Of a stretch of DNA of 64,000 nucleotides, positions 44,819-55,681 are shown piece by piece. The position numbers were made by a program, and so were the translations under genes. The notes below the pieces were generated by a model, which was not told where the DNA came from, made no database searches, and was given only the letters and a program-made list of their open reading frames with translations. The first letter of the stretch is position 1. The number at the start of each line of letters is the position of its first letter. Origin of the DNA: Bacillus_BD sp963765265 (lineage in GTDB: Bacteria > Bacillota > Bacilli > Bacillales > Cytobacillaceae); assembly GCA_963765265.1 (NCBI GenBank), contig CAVXVN010000005.1:310001-374000 (forward strand), written 5' to 3'.

Positions 44819-45892
44819 ATGAACGAAAAAACCTTAGAGTTATTTAAAACATTAACCGAATTACCTGGTACGTCGGGAAATGAACATGCCGTTCGTAAAT
44901 TTATGCGTGAACAATTAAGTAAGTACACAGATGAAATCGTTCAAGATCGGTTAGGGAGCATATTCGGTGTAAAAAGAGGAGATGAAAACGGTCCAACAGT
45001 CATGGTTGCAGGCCATATGGATGAAGTTGGCTTTATGGTGACATCGATTACGGATAACGGAATGATTCGATTTCAAACACTCGGTGGTTGGTGGAGTCAA
45101 GTATTGCTAGCGCAAAGAGTTGAAATGATGACGGAAAATGGTCCAGTCCCAGGTGTTATAAGTTCAATTCCACCACATCTTCTCACTGATGAGCAGCGTA
45201 AAAAGCCGATGGAAATTAAGAATATGCTGATTGATATTGGTGCGGATGATAAAGAGGATGCTATTAAAATTGGCATTAAACCAGGGCAATCGATTGTGCC
45301 CATATGTCCTTTTACACCGATGGCAAATGGAAAGAAAATTATGGCGAAAGCATGGGATAATCGTTATGGCTGTGGATTAGCTATTGAACTTCTTGAAGAA
45401 CTTCAAGGTGAAACCCTCCCCAATATCCTCTATTCGGGTGCAACTGTACAAGAAGAAGTAGGACTTAGAGGGGGCCAAACAGCTGCAAATATGATAAAGC
45501 CCGATCTTTTTTATGCGCTTGATGCAAGTCCAGCAAATGATGCGTCAGGAAATAAAACGGAGTTCGGTCAACTAGGAAAAGGGGCTTTATTAAGAATTTT
45601 TGATCGGACGATGGTTACGCATCGCGGGATGAGGGAATTTGTACTCGACACAGCTGAGCAGAACCATATCCGCTATCAATACTTTGTGTCACAAGGGGGC
45701 ACAGATGCAGGAAAAGTTCATCTTTCTAATGAGGGCGTCCCTAGTGCTGTCATTGGAATTTGTTCTCGCTACATTCACACACCTGCTAGTATCATTCATA
45801 TTGATGACTATGCGGCAGCGAAGGAATTAATCGTGAAATTAGTAAAGGCTTCTGATCAAACAACTTTAGCCACCATAAGGGAAAATGTATGA
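44819..45892 (+). CDS. ytoP: M42 family aminopeptidase YtoP
   Basis: 357 residues, glutamyl-aminopeptidase/endoglucanase-M class. Metal ligands and catalytic Glu are seen in GHMDEVGFMV (His), KAWDNRYGCG (bridging Asp), VQEEVGLRGG (Glu-Glu) and ALDASPAND (Asp), with a last His near YIHTPASIIH. Likely cobalt or zinc enzyme in the cytoplasm, forming large oligomers in this family. ATG after AAAGGAGAG. Same place as B. subtilis ytoP. Confidence 0.94.
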   Translation: MNEKTLELFKTLTELPGTSGNEHAVRKFMREQLSKYTDEIVQDRLGSIFGVKRGDENGPTVMVAGHMDEVGFMVTSITDNGMIRFQTLGGWWSQVLLAQRVEMMTENGPVPGVISSIPPHLLTDEQRKKPMEIKNMLIDIGADDKEDAIKIGIKPGQSIVPICPFTPMANGKKIMAKAWDNRYGCGLAIELLEELQGETLPNILYSGATVQEEVGLRGGQTAANMIKPDLFYALDASPANDASGNKTEFGQLGKGALLRIFDRTMVTHRGMREFVLDTAEQNHIRYQYFVSQGGTDAGKVHLSNEGVPSAVIGICSRYIHTPASIIHIDDYAAAKELIVKLVKASDQTTLATIRENV

Positions 45893-46019
45893 ATGATAGG
45901 GACACTCTCTACTTGTATATGAGGTGTGTTGGGTAAAGATTTGTTTTGTTGCATTTTAATGGTTTTACTTATATTTGTTTGGTAAGATCAAAGTACGAAT
46001 TGGCTGGAGGCGTATCTAA

Positions 46020-46334
46020 TTGAAAAATCTAGAAACAGTTGAACAATTTAATGAATTACGTAATAACGGGAAACATATCTTTATGTTTTCAGCAGATTGG
46101 TGTGGGGATTGTCGTTTTATCGATCCGTTTTTGCCGGATATTGAAGCAAACTATAATGAGTATACTTTTGTTCATATCGACCGTGATCAATTTATTGATT
46201 TATGTGTGGAATTAAACGTTTTTGGAATTCCGAGTTTTATCGCTTTTGAAGAGGGGCGAGAATTAGGACGTTTCGTTAGCAAGGACCGTAAAACACAGGA
46301 AGATATTGAACAGTTCATTGATGGTTTGAAATAA
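46020..46334 (+). CDS. ytpP: Thioredoxin-like protein YtpP (CGDC active site)
   Basis: 104 residues, single thioredoxin fold. The active site is WCGDC (Cys28, Cys31) instead of WCGPC; cis-Pro appears in FGIPSFIAF. TTG start at 46020 after CTGGAGGCG. B. subtilis YtpP also belongs here. The Asp in place of Pro should alter the redox behaviour. Followed by a hairpin (46345-46370) and ytpQ. Confidence 0.92.
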   Translation: MKNLETVEQFNELRNNGKHIFMFSADWCGDCRFIDPFLPDIEANYNEYTFVHIDRDQFIDLCVELNVFGIPSFIAFEEGRELGRFVSKDRKTQEDIEQFIDGLK

Positions 46335-46344
46335 AAAATAAAGA

Positions 46345-46371
46345 CCCCCCTTATCTTAAGATAGGGGGATT
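46345..46371 (+). terminator. Hairpin between ytpP and ytpQ
   Basis: CCCCCTTATCTT pairs with AAGATAGGGGG. The T-run is weak, so it may only attenuate. Confidence 0.55.
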
Positions 46372-46414
46372 GTTCTGTAAGATCATGAAAAAATGTTTGA
46401 TAAGGGGGGATATG

Positions 46415-47216
46415 ATGAAAATGGATAGTAACCAAATGAGAAGAGAACTAGAAAAGAGGCTTGCACATCCAAATCGTGCGTTTGAATATGATCGTAAAAA
46501 CGAGCAGCTTCGAATTGAACACATTCAAACGGGAAAAGGAATGACGATCTCGATTTCTGGTGTTGTAGCAAATTGGCACGAACAAAAGGATAAAGCAATC
46601 GATGAAATTGTTTATTATGTTGAAGAAGGACTACAAGCGATGGAATCGGACGCTGAACTTTCTGGGAAAGAAAAAAAGATCTATCCAGTTATTCGCTCAA
46701 CTTCATTTCCGCTTAAAACCAAGGAAGAAATTCCATTTATCGTTGATGAGCATACTGCAGAAACAAGGATCTATTATGCTCTTGACCTTGGAAATACGTA
46801 TCGTCTTGATTGATGAACAATTGCTCATGAAAGAACAATGGAATGAGAATGTAGTGAAGGAAATGGCTTTATTTAATGTTCGCTCTTTATCAACCGAAAT
46901 GAAAAAAGATGAAGTGGCAGGAAATTCCTTTTATTTTTTAAATAAGAACGATGGGTATGATGCTAGTCGAATTTTAAATGATGCTTTTTTAAAAGAAATG
47001 AATCAAAACATGACTGGAACAATGGCTGTCGCTGTTCCCCATCAAGATGTTCTGATAATAGCTGATATTAAGAATGATACAGGCTATGATATTCTAGCTC
47101 AAATGACGATGAGCTTTTTTGCAAGTGGACATGTTCCTATTACAGCTCTTTCTTTTTTGTATGAAGATGGAGGGCTTGAGCCAATCTTTATTTTGGGGAA
47201 AAACAAAAAAAAATGA
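46415..47216 (+). CDS. ytpQ: YtpQ family protein (DUF1444), frameshifted
   Basis: 266 residues when joined, close to the usual size. The ATG at 46415 is best placed after AAGGGGGG; 46412 is also possible. One extra G at 46808 turns RLIDEQLL into RLD-stop; the rest continues in the next frame (MKEQWNENVVKEMALFNVRS, and MSFFASGHVPITALSFLYED). Function unknown. The usual next gene ytpR is missing; a dispersed repeat follows at four bases. Confidence 0.88.
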
Positions 47217-47220
47217 AGTT

Positions 47221-47317
47221 TTAACTTCATTCAGCAGAAGTCTCCCACTTATGGGAGTCTTCTTTATCGAGCGTGACAAGGTATTATCTGGGCGCAAATA
47301 CGCCAAGGCGTATTTGA
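47221..47317. repeat. Dispersed intergenic repeat, copy 2
   Basis: Starts with TTAACTTCATTCAG (47221-47234) like copy 1, then GAAGTCTCC, then TTTATCGAGCG and CTGGGCGCAAATACGCC with the hairpin ending GGCGTATTTGAT. It is shorter than the copy at 6000 and lacks its right inverted end. Lies in a 305-base gap between ytpQ and sftA; the rest of the gap shows nothing else. Confidence 0.8.
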
Positions 47318-47521
47318 TGTATAATGGACCATTGAATTGGTCCTTTTTTTCATGAAAGAAATCTGTTGCAAAAAGAGGTATTATTTTCTAGAAAATGGAA
47401 AAAATATCTTGAAAATATTTCCATTTCGTCTTACATTTGATTCATTCTAATAATTTATGTCGAATTTTTAAGAAATACTGCTAAAATAAGAATGATAGAA
47501 TTAAAGAAAGAGTGATACGCT

Positions 47522-50408
47522 TTGAATTTAATGAAATGGTTTTTTGACTTATTTAAAAATAATGAAGAGGAAGAAATAGATAGAGAGCATAATTCCCAAA
47601 ATGTTATGGATAGAAAAAAGGAATGGAATAAAGGCAGAGAAATGGAAACCCGTATTTCCTATCAATATCCTAAAGGAGAATTCCGCTTTCCGCTTATTCC
47701 TGACGATGATCGAGAAACAAAAAAACATCCTTCATTAAGAGAAAGAGATCGAAAGCAGGAAATAAATGTTCCAATTCCAACTGCCAAAATAAAAGTGGAA
47801 CCTGTTATTAAACAAAAGAAAGTTAACGTTGAGAATAGAGGTACCAGACCTTTTAAACCAACTGATATTCCTTCTCCAATATATGGATTTAAAGAGAGAC
47901 CGGAAGAATATAAAACTACATTACAAATGGAGTATAAGGAAAGCGGAGAAGAAAAAAATACTTCATCCATTGATCAAGAAAAGCAAAGAATACAAAAACC
48001 GTTATTTGATCAATCAACCGTCGTGATGGTTAAGGAAGACCAAAAAAACCCAAAAGTGGAAGAAGTGCAGGAAATAAGCTCGTTACAAAAGGTCGATATG
48101 GAAGCAGTTGTGGAGCTTAATCACTTGCCAATATTAGAAGAACAAGAAGAAGTATCAGAAGTAGTAGAATTAGCCACAGAGCCAGAAGAAGTATTAGGAG
48201 CAATCGAACCAGAAACAGAGGAAGATACAGAGGCAATAGAATTAGTACCACAGCCAGAGGACGTTCCAGCTATCGTGGAACTAAATACAGAGCCAGAAGA
48301 AGTATTAGGAGCAATCGAACCAGAAACAGAGGAAGATACAGAGGCAATAGAATTAGTACCACAGCCAGAGGATGTTCCAGCTATCGTGGAACTAAATACA
48401 GAGCCAGAAGAAGTATTAGGAGCAATCGAACCAGAAACAGAGGAAGATACAGAGGCAATAGAATTAGTACCACAGCCAGAGGATGTTCCAGCTATCGTGG
48501 AACTAAATACAGAGCCAGAAGAAGTACTCGGAGCAATCGAACCAGTAACGAACAGAGGAAGATACAGAGGCAATAGAATTAGTACCACAGCCAGAGGACG
48601 TTCCAGCTATCGTGGAACTAAATACAGAGCCAGAAGAAGTACCAGAAGCAATCGAACCAGAAACAGAGGAAGATACAGAGGCAGTAGAATTAGTACCACA
48701 GCCAGAGGACGTTCCAGCTGTCGTGGAACTAAATAGAGAGCCAGAAGAAGTACCCGAAGCAATCGAACTAGTAACAGAACCAGAAGAGGTTCCAGCTGCT
48801 ATAGACCTAATAAAAGAACGAGAAGAAGAGCCTACTTTGCGTAAATCGGTAATCCCATTCAATGTGATCATGCTCAATCATGATAAAAGGAAGTTACCTA
48901 AACAAAGAAAAAATCCATCCATTCTAAGTGTGAGAGAACAGACTGAAAGCTCCAAACCCACATTAGTCGAACCAGAAAGTGATCTAAACTATGAATTTCC
49001 ATCTATTCAACTCTTGACTCCACCTGCTATTGTAGAAGATAACGGAAATTGGATAGAGGAATTGAAAGACATTTTGGATAGGACATTAGAGAATTTTAAT
49101 GTTGGTGCTCGAGTAGTCAATGTAACACAAGGTCCATCTGTTACCAGATTTGAAGTTCAACCTGAGCCTGGAGTGAAAGTCAATAAAATCACGAATTTGT
49201 CTGATGATATTAAATTAAGTTTAGCTGCTCGTGATATCCGGATGGAGGCTCCAATCCCTGGAAAACATACGATTGGCATCGAAGTTCCAAATAAAAAAAG
49301 CAGACCTGTATTCTTGAGTGAAATTGTCAACGATCCTGAATTTTTACGTCAGGAATCCCCACTTACTGCAATTCTTGGTCTTGATATTTCGGGAAAACCA
49401 ATTGTGACGGACTTACGGAAAATGCCGCATGGATTAATTGCGGGTGCAACAGGTTCAGGAAAAAGTGTTTGTATCAATACCATACTTGTCAGTCTTCTTT
49501 ATAAAGCTAGGCCAGAAGAATTAAAATTGTTATTAATTGATCCCAAAATGGTGGAATTGGCTCCTTATAATCGTATTCCCCATCTTGTTAGTCCAGTCAT
49601 TACCGATGTAAAAGCGGCAACCGCTGCATTAAAATGGGCTGTAGAGGAAATGGATCGCCGCTATGAATTGTTTGCTCATACAGGTGTAAGGGATATCGGC
49701 CGATTTAATGAATTAGCTGAGAAACATAAGCAGTATTCAGATAAGTTGCCTTATATCGTTATTGTGATTGATGAATTGGCAGACTTAATGATGATGTCCC
49801 CAGCGGATGTCGAAGAGGCCATTTGTCGAATTGCACAAAAGGCACGTGCTTGTGGAATTCATCTCATTATTGCCACACAGAGACCATCAGTGGATGTCAT
49901 TACTGGATTAATTAAGGCGAATATTCCAACCAGAATTGCCTTTTCAGTTTCTTCTCAAGTAGATTCTCGTACAATCATTGATATGAGTGGGGCAGAGAAA
50001 TTACTTGGAAGAGGAGACATGTTGTTTTTAGAAAATGGCTCATCAAAACCGGTACGTCTGCAAGGAACCTTTGTTTCAGATGAGGAAATTGATGAGGTTG
50101 TAGCACATGTAAGGCAACAATCAGAACCTCATTATTTGTTTGAGCAAGAGGAATTGCTGAAAAAAGCTCAAATAACGGAAGATGAAGATGAACTTTTTTA
50201 TGAAGCATGTGAATTTGTCGTTGATCACGGCGGTGCTTCTTCCTCTTCATTACAAAGAAGATTTAAAATTGGTTATAATCGTGCAGCTAGACTCATTGAT
50301 ATGATGGAACAACAAGGATTTATTTCTGAAGCACGTGGTAGCAAACCGAGAGATGTGCTCATTACAGAAGCAGAACTAGAAACCTTACAAGAAGTTAAAA
50401 TGAATTAG
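47522..50408 (+). CDS. sftA: DNA translocase SftA (FtsK/SpoIIIE family), frameshifted
   Basis: Soluble FtsK-like motor that moves DNA clear of the septum. About 961 residues when joined, near the B. subtilis SftA size. Start TTG at 47522 (weak ribosome site). N-terminal variable region with a Glu-rich tandem repeat (DNA period 111 bases, 37 residues), then the motor domain (Walker A GATGSGKSV, Walker B VIVIDELADLMMM, ATQRPSVDVITG) and the C-terminal gamma domain (SSSLQRRFKIGYNRAARLID). The frame breaks inside the repeat near 48541-48556 by a net +1, after which it reads as before. Confidence 0.93.
48179..48790 (+). repeat. 111-base tandem repeat within sftA
   Basis: GAGCCAGAAGAAGTA-type units start at 48179, 48290, 48401, 48512, 48627 and 48738. 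The steps are exactly 111, 111, 111, 115 and 111 bases. The odd 115 contains the frameshift. The first copies are nearly identical in DNA, so expansion looks recent. They encode 37-residue units of the type EPEEVLGAIEPETEEDTEAI followed by ELVPQPEDVPAIVELNT. Confidence 0.95.
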
Positions 50409-50692
50409 TGTGTTCAAACTTGTAAATCATAGGGTAGAAAGCATGGAAATACTTTTTACATTCTCTTGAAAACTTTCCCTGCTTTTTCTCCTAATCTTTA
50501 GAAAATAAAGTTACATAGTTTTTACATATTAAAGATGATATAATATTTGGATATAAATGCGCTTTACTGAAAAATAATGAACATGAATAGGAAACTTACA
50601 TTGTTATTTTTCATTTATTAAAGAAAATGAGCAAAAATAGATTAAAATCATATACTGTTGTTATTGACAGACGATGGTTGGAGGTTCTTTAT

Positions 50693-51999
50693 ATGACTAT
50701 TTACCATTTCGTAGGTATAAAGGGGTCTGGAATGAGTGCACTTGCACAAATTCTACATGATATGAACTTTCAGGTTCAAGGCTCCGATGTGGAGAAACGC
50801 TATTTTACACAAATTGCACTGGAGCAATTAGGAATCAAGATCCTTCCTTTTCAAAAGGAAAATATACAACCAGGAATGACGATTATTGCTGGAAATGCTT
50901 TTCCAGATACTCATGAAGAAATTCAGGAAGCAATGAAACTTGGTCTTCCAATTATTCGTTATCATCGATTCTTAGGGGATTTCATGAAACGTTTTTCAAG
51001 CATTGCGGTTACTGGAGCACATGGGAAAACCTCTACAACCGGATTGCTTGCACATGTTATCAATGGTTCGAAACCCACTTCTTATTTAATTGGTGACGGT
51101 ACCGGGAAAGGGAACCTGGAAGCTGAATATTTTGCGTTTGAAGCGTGTGAATATAGAAGGCATTTTCTTTCTTATTTTCCCGATTATGCTATTATGACAA
51201 ATATTGATTTTGATCATCCTGACTATTTTGCGAATATTGATGATGTTTGCTCTGCATTTCAGGAAATGGCATTACAAGTCAATAAAGGGATTATCGCTTG
51301 TGGGGATGATGAACATTTACAAAAAATACAAGCGAATGTACCTGTATTATTTTATGGTTTTGGTGAACAAAATGATTTTCAAGCTCGAAATATCGTCAAA
51401 ACAACAAATGGTACAACGTTTGATGTATTCATTCGTAATACTTTTTATGAAACATTCACCATTCCGAGCTTTGGGGATCATAATGTCTTGAATGCCTTGG
51501 CGGTTATTGCATTTTGTCAATATGAAGAGATTTCGACAGAAGATGTCCGTCGTCAGCTTATTAAGTTTTGAAGGTGTAAAAAGACGTTTTACAGAAAAAA
51601 AGATTAACTCACAAATATTAATTGATGATTATGCACACCATCCAACTGAAATTAAAGCAACAATAAGTGCAGCAAGACAAAAATACCCAGAACGGGAATT
51701 AGTAGCTGATTTTTCAACCTCATACTTTCTCAAGGACACAAGCTTTTCTAAATGAATTTGCTGAAAGTCTAAAGTTGGCTGATAAAACTTATTTATGTGA
51801 AATCTTTGGTTCTGCGCGTGAAAATCATGGAAAGTTGTCCATTCAGGATTTACAAGATAAAATCCCTGGGTCCGAAATTATTAAGGAAGATGATATGTCT
51901 TTATTACAGGATCACGATCACAGTGTAATTATTTTCATGGGAGCTGGAGATATTCAAAAATTTCAAGCTGCCTACGAAAAGGGACTCTCTAAAATATAA
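50693..51999 (+). CDS. murC: UDP-N-acetylmuramate-L-alanine ligase MurC (frameshifted twice)
   Basis: Adds L-Ala to UDP-MurNAc. 434 residues when joined, normal length. Start ATG at 50693 after TTGGAGG; the frame open from 50627 adds 22 spurious residues. Motifs: HFVGIKGSGMSALAQIL, P-loop GAHGKTSTTG, then SFGDHNVLNALAVIA and DDYAHHPTEIKAT. Two extra bases, a T near 51558 (QLLSFEGV restored) and an A at 51709 (AVFQPHTFSRTQAF restored), break the frame. This is normally an essential gene. Confidence 0.95.
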
Positions 52000-52008
52000 A
52001 TAAATGAA

Positions 52009-52055
52009 CGGAAGTGAGCCTTAGACGAATGTCTAAGGCTCACTTCCGCTTTTTT
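52009..52055 (+). terminator. Strong terminator after murC
   Basis: CGGAAGTGAGCCTTAGAC pairs exactly with GTCTAAGGCTCACTTCCG, followed by CTTTTTTAT. Confidence 0.95.
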
Positions 52056-52215
52056 ATTTGCAAAAATTTATTGACAAAAGAGTGGTTTAGAATTGAAAGT
52101 ATTTCAATGTATGGTAAGATTTTGATATAGGGGAACGGCATCATGGGAGTGTAAGGTTTTAGTTCCTTACGATTCTAGAGGTTTTAGATAATATGAAAAT
52201 GGAGGTGTCGATTCT

Positions 52216-52692
52216 TTGATCTTAATCGTTTATTTGAGTGTGGCATTGATAGCTATTGCCTTTTTGATATTAGTCATTTATTTATCAAAAACGTTAAAGT
52301 CATTACAAATGACATTGGACAATGTGGCAATAACTTTATCAGGTCTTGAAAAACAATTAGATGGTGTAACAAGTGAAACAACGATGCTACTACATAAAAC
52401 AAATGCTCTTGCTAGTGATATTCAACAGAAAGCTGAAAACCTGAATAGTGTAGTTGATGCGGTTAAGGATGTAGGTAATTCTGTTCGGAACTTTAATGGA
52501 TCTATTCAAAAAATTACGACTACTGTCAATCAACAGATTGATGAGAATAAGGACAAAATGGCACAAGTCATACAATGGAGTAACATTTTGTTGGATTTAA
52601 AGGATAAGTGGCAAGCAAGAAAACAAAATAAGCTAGTCTCACATTCATTTGAAAAAGGGATCGAAATAAAAAAAAAGAGAGCAAGGGACTAA
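52216..52692 (+). CDS. ytxG: YtxG family protein (DUF948)
   Basis: 158 residues. N-terminal membrane segment (about residues 2-22), then a long helical, coiled-coil-like region (LSGLEKQLDGVTSETTMLLH, NLNSVVDAVKDVGNSVRNF) and a basic tail (EIKKKRARD). TTG start at 52216 after GGAGGTGTCG. B. subtilis ytxG is in a general-stress operon with ytxH; a plausible sigma-A promoter is TTGAAA-16-TAAGAT at about 52094-52121. I did not find a clear sigma-B site. Confidence 0.88.
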   Translation: MILIVYLSVALIAIAFLILVIYLSKTLKSLQMTLDNVAITLSGLEKQLDGVTSETTMLLHKTNALASDIQQKAENLNSVVDAVKDVGNSVRNFNGSIQKITTTVNQQIDENKDKMAQVIQWSNILLDLKDKWQARKQNKLVSHSFEKGIEIKKKRARD

Positions 52693-52764
52693 AAAAGGGT
52701 TCTGGAATTAATTGTTGAATATTAAATAAAGAGCTTACACTTTTCATAATAAGGAGGAAATATG

Positions 52765-53235
52765 ATGGCTGAAAATGAACGAAATTCATATGAATCTGTA
52801 CAAGATCAAAGTAACAATCATATTAATACAAAGGATTTTTTAATTGGTACATTGGTTGGTGGAATCGTGGGTGCTCTGACCGCTCTGTTTCTTGCGCCTA
52901 AGTCAGGAAAAGAATTGCGTGAGGATTTGAATGATCAGGCGTATTTTCTAAGGGAAAAAACAGAGAGTCTCCGTGAAACGGCAATTGAAAAAAGTAGTGA
53001 AATAACGTCCACTGTAAAAGATAAAACATCTGCTCTTTCGAAGAAAGTTTCCGAGCAATCACAAGGCCTTGTTAATAAGGTTAAAGGGATAAAAGTAGGT
53101 GTTGAAGATGAACAGTCTGAGGGCGAAAATGCTATAGATCAATTGTTTGAAACAGATGTTAATAGTGATATTCAACAAAAGCTTGAAGAAACGAAAAAAG
53201 CATTCGATGAAACGGAAAGTAAAGTGAATCAATAA
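52765..53235 (+). CDS. ytxH: YtxH family protein
   Basis: About 156 residues. YtxH signature: a Gly-rich membrane segment (FLIGTLVGGIVGALTALFLA) ending in the conserved PKSGKELREDL, followed by Ser/Lys/Glu-rich helices. The ATG at 52765 is better spaced from AAGGAGG than 52762. Downstream of ytxG as in B. subtilis, where this operon responds to stress; ytxJ, the usual third gene, is absent and the FtsA-like gene follows on the other strand. Confidence 0.87.
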   Translation: MAENERNSYESVQDQSNNHINTKDFLIGTLVGGIVGALTALFLAPKSGKELREDLNDQAYFLREKTESLRETAIEKSSEITSTVKDKTSALSKKVSEQSQGLVNKVKGIKVGVEDEQSEGENAIDQLFETDVNSDIQQKLEETKKAFDETESKVNQ

Positions 53236-53242
53236 ATAGCGA

Positions 53243-53275
53243 AAAAAACATCCATTCATTTGGATGTTTTTTTTC
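53243..53275. terminator. Bidirectional terminator
   Basis: AAAAAACATCCA pairs with TGGATGTTTTTTTT over a short loop. Lies between convergent ytxH and the FtsA-like gene. Confidence 0.85.
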
Positions 53276-53309
53276 GAAACTAAGATATGAAGCGATTCAG
53301 ATTTGGAGC

Positions 53310-55473
53310 TTAATTATTCATGACAGGCCAAACAATCTTTAAGTCATCACCAGGTTCAATTTTACCAAAAAATGTAGTTTGTTGATTATTTTTTAATAAA
53401 ATAAAACGACTTGTTGCTTTCTCTGGCATATTGATTTGAACATGATTAAATAAATCTTGAAACAGAAATGGTTCCATTTTCTTTTGCTCATACTCAATAT
53501 GATCACCGTCGTTTATGAAATCATTTTCAGAAAGCACTTGGCCATTACGCCTAAATTCAGTCAAATTTTTTGTCAGATCGATTTGCTTTCCATTAAATGA
53601 TACAGGGATGCTTTGAGAAAGAATCACTTGTTTCATTTCCGCCAACTCGAGTACAGAAGGTAGTTTCTTGTTTTCAATGATTATTTCATCTAGATGTTCA
53701 AAACTATTTGAACTTTTCACTTGTCTTCCATTCCGAAATAACTTTCCGGAAAAAGGAGGTAAAAATGTTTCTTTCCCATTTAAGTTAACTCGAAATGGAT
53801 GCAATTGATTCATTTCATTTTGCAGGTTTAGCTCTGTTAACAAGTCTTCAATACTTTCTGGCAAGTTGTATTCAATTTGATCACGATCACAAATTTGTTT
53901 ATCAATGGTAGTGGATAGACCGTTACAAAAGATATGAGCAAAGACTGTAAAGGGTTTCCCGTTAATATGGACCGTTTTTTGTGGCAACCCATCAAGTAAA
54001 TCCTTTATATATACTTCTGGTTGTTCTCCGTCACTTCCAGGAATAACTTTAAGGTGGTCCTCATTTGCGACTGGATCATCAAGGCTGCATTCCTCACTAT
54101 TACGCATAATGATGGGTGCGATTGCCATAACCCCCTGGAATGGTAATGGATTTTCCGTTAAGTGTAATGATCATGGCAAGACCTGGTTTCCCATAAAGCT
54201 TATTCATTTTGATTCCACTTGCTAGTATACAATCCCCAGTTGTTAACTTTTTCACTTCAAACAATCGAACAGGCTGCTCGTTAATATAAACCGTTCGATA
54301 TTGTACAGGTGATTTTTGTGCAGCAATGGCAATTCCAATAGGAGTAACAAGTTCTGGTCCTATTGGGATTTGATCGTCAATAGATACAGAAGAAATGGCA
54401 CTTATGTCTCGGATCGCAACTCGATTCTCTGGTAGACTTAAATGTTGTGCTATTTTTTGGGGTAATTCAGGAGTCAGACTTCCACCTCCCACAAGCATGA
54501 CTGCCTTTGGAGACTTATGATTATTTAAAAGCAGGATTTCATCACAGATGGATTTAGAAAGTTTTTCAAGCACATCATTGATTTTTGTTACGACTTCATT
54601 TCTGGATACTTCTGTTTCAAAACCTAAAATATCCGTAATGGTAATCATTTGATTAGTATTTAGGTCTCGTTTTGCTTGTTCTGCTAAAGGAAAATCAAGT
54701 AAAAATTGATCACTGATTGCTTCGGTTACTTCATCACCTGCAATGGGTACCATTCCATATGCTATAACCGTACTCAAATCTGTAATCGCAATATCAGATG
54801 TTCCAGCTCCAATGTCTACAAGAGCAACATTTAATCGACGCATAGAGGGTGGAATGAGTACATTAATAGCGGCAATTGGTTCAAGAGTAAGTGCGTCCAT
54901 TTCAAGACCCGCTCTGTGAAGTGCTGCAATTAATGATTCAACCACAACCCTCGGTAAAAAAGTTGCGATGATTTCAACCGAAGCTTCATCTCCCTGTTGA
55001 TCAATTAGACTACCAATTTCCTGATCATCTAGTTTGTAATAAAGAACGGAATAGCCAACACAATAGTAGTGTTGATGTTTCTCTCCATTTTTTTGTTTAT
55101 CCGCAACAGAGGCTTGTGCTTTTTGAACAGCACTTAACTCAAGATGAAGGATATCTTGTTTTTGTATCATCGGTTTTCCTGCAACATCTACGGTTACTTT
55201 TGCACGTTCGGTCTTCAAAGCTCTACCAGCTGCAGCAACATTTACTTTGCGAAGTGGACCATGTTCCTTTTCAAGTTCCTCTTTAATTTCTGTAATAATC
55301 TTTGAAACAGCTAATACATCGTGTATTTGACCGTCCATCATGGCCCGTTTTGTATGTTCCTTCGTAATAATATCTGAAACATAATAGGTTTCATTGCTTT
55401 TTTCTTCTAATATAATTCCAACTACAGAGCGTGTACCGATATCTAAAGCAAAAAGCTTTTTCGTTTTGTTCAA
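53310..55473 (-). CDS. FtsA/PilM-like ATPase with repeated C-terminal domain (frameshifted)
   Basis: About 720 residues when joined. Residues 1-380 have the actin/FtsA fold: phosphate-1 FALDIGTRSVVGIIL, phosphate-2 VALVDIGAGTSDIAI, and adenosine motif MLVGGGSLTPELP. The part after residue 390 has a motif [strand]-NGK recurring at about 439, 504, 565 and 627 with a weaker one at 694, i.e. every 61-67 residues, each with a later Gly/Asp turn (IFCNGLS, RNGRQVKSS, NDGDHIEYE, PGDDLKIVW). This resembles tandem beta-grasp (ThiS-like) domains; inference. An extra G in a five-base run at 54131-54135 splits the frame; PGVMAIAPIIM restores it. Similar proteins are called cell-division FtsA in other Bacillus. 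Role unknown. Confidence 0.85.
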
Positions 55474-55681
55474 AATAAAGCACCTTCTTTTATAGGTTTA
55501 TATTATCGCTTTAATACATAAAAGCTTAAAAGCGTTTAATTAATAAAGTGCGTGACATTATCAGATTTTTCATTTATAATAACCCTAATCATAAAAAATG
55601 TACCATATTTTACTAGGTCGATAAAGGATATGCACATAAGTTTTTAATTATTTATCCGCAAACATAAAGGAGCGATAAAGG

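Noticed and set aside
48179..48790. Possible CRISPR array
   Set aside because: The repeats are contiguous, 111 bases each, in frame and without unique spacers.
48121..48877. Long Ser/Thr/Gly-rich frames on the - strand opposite sftA
   Set aside because: They are the mirror of the Glu-rich tandem repeat; no ribosome sites and no independent family.
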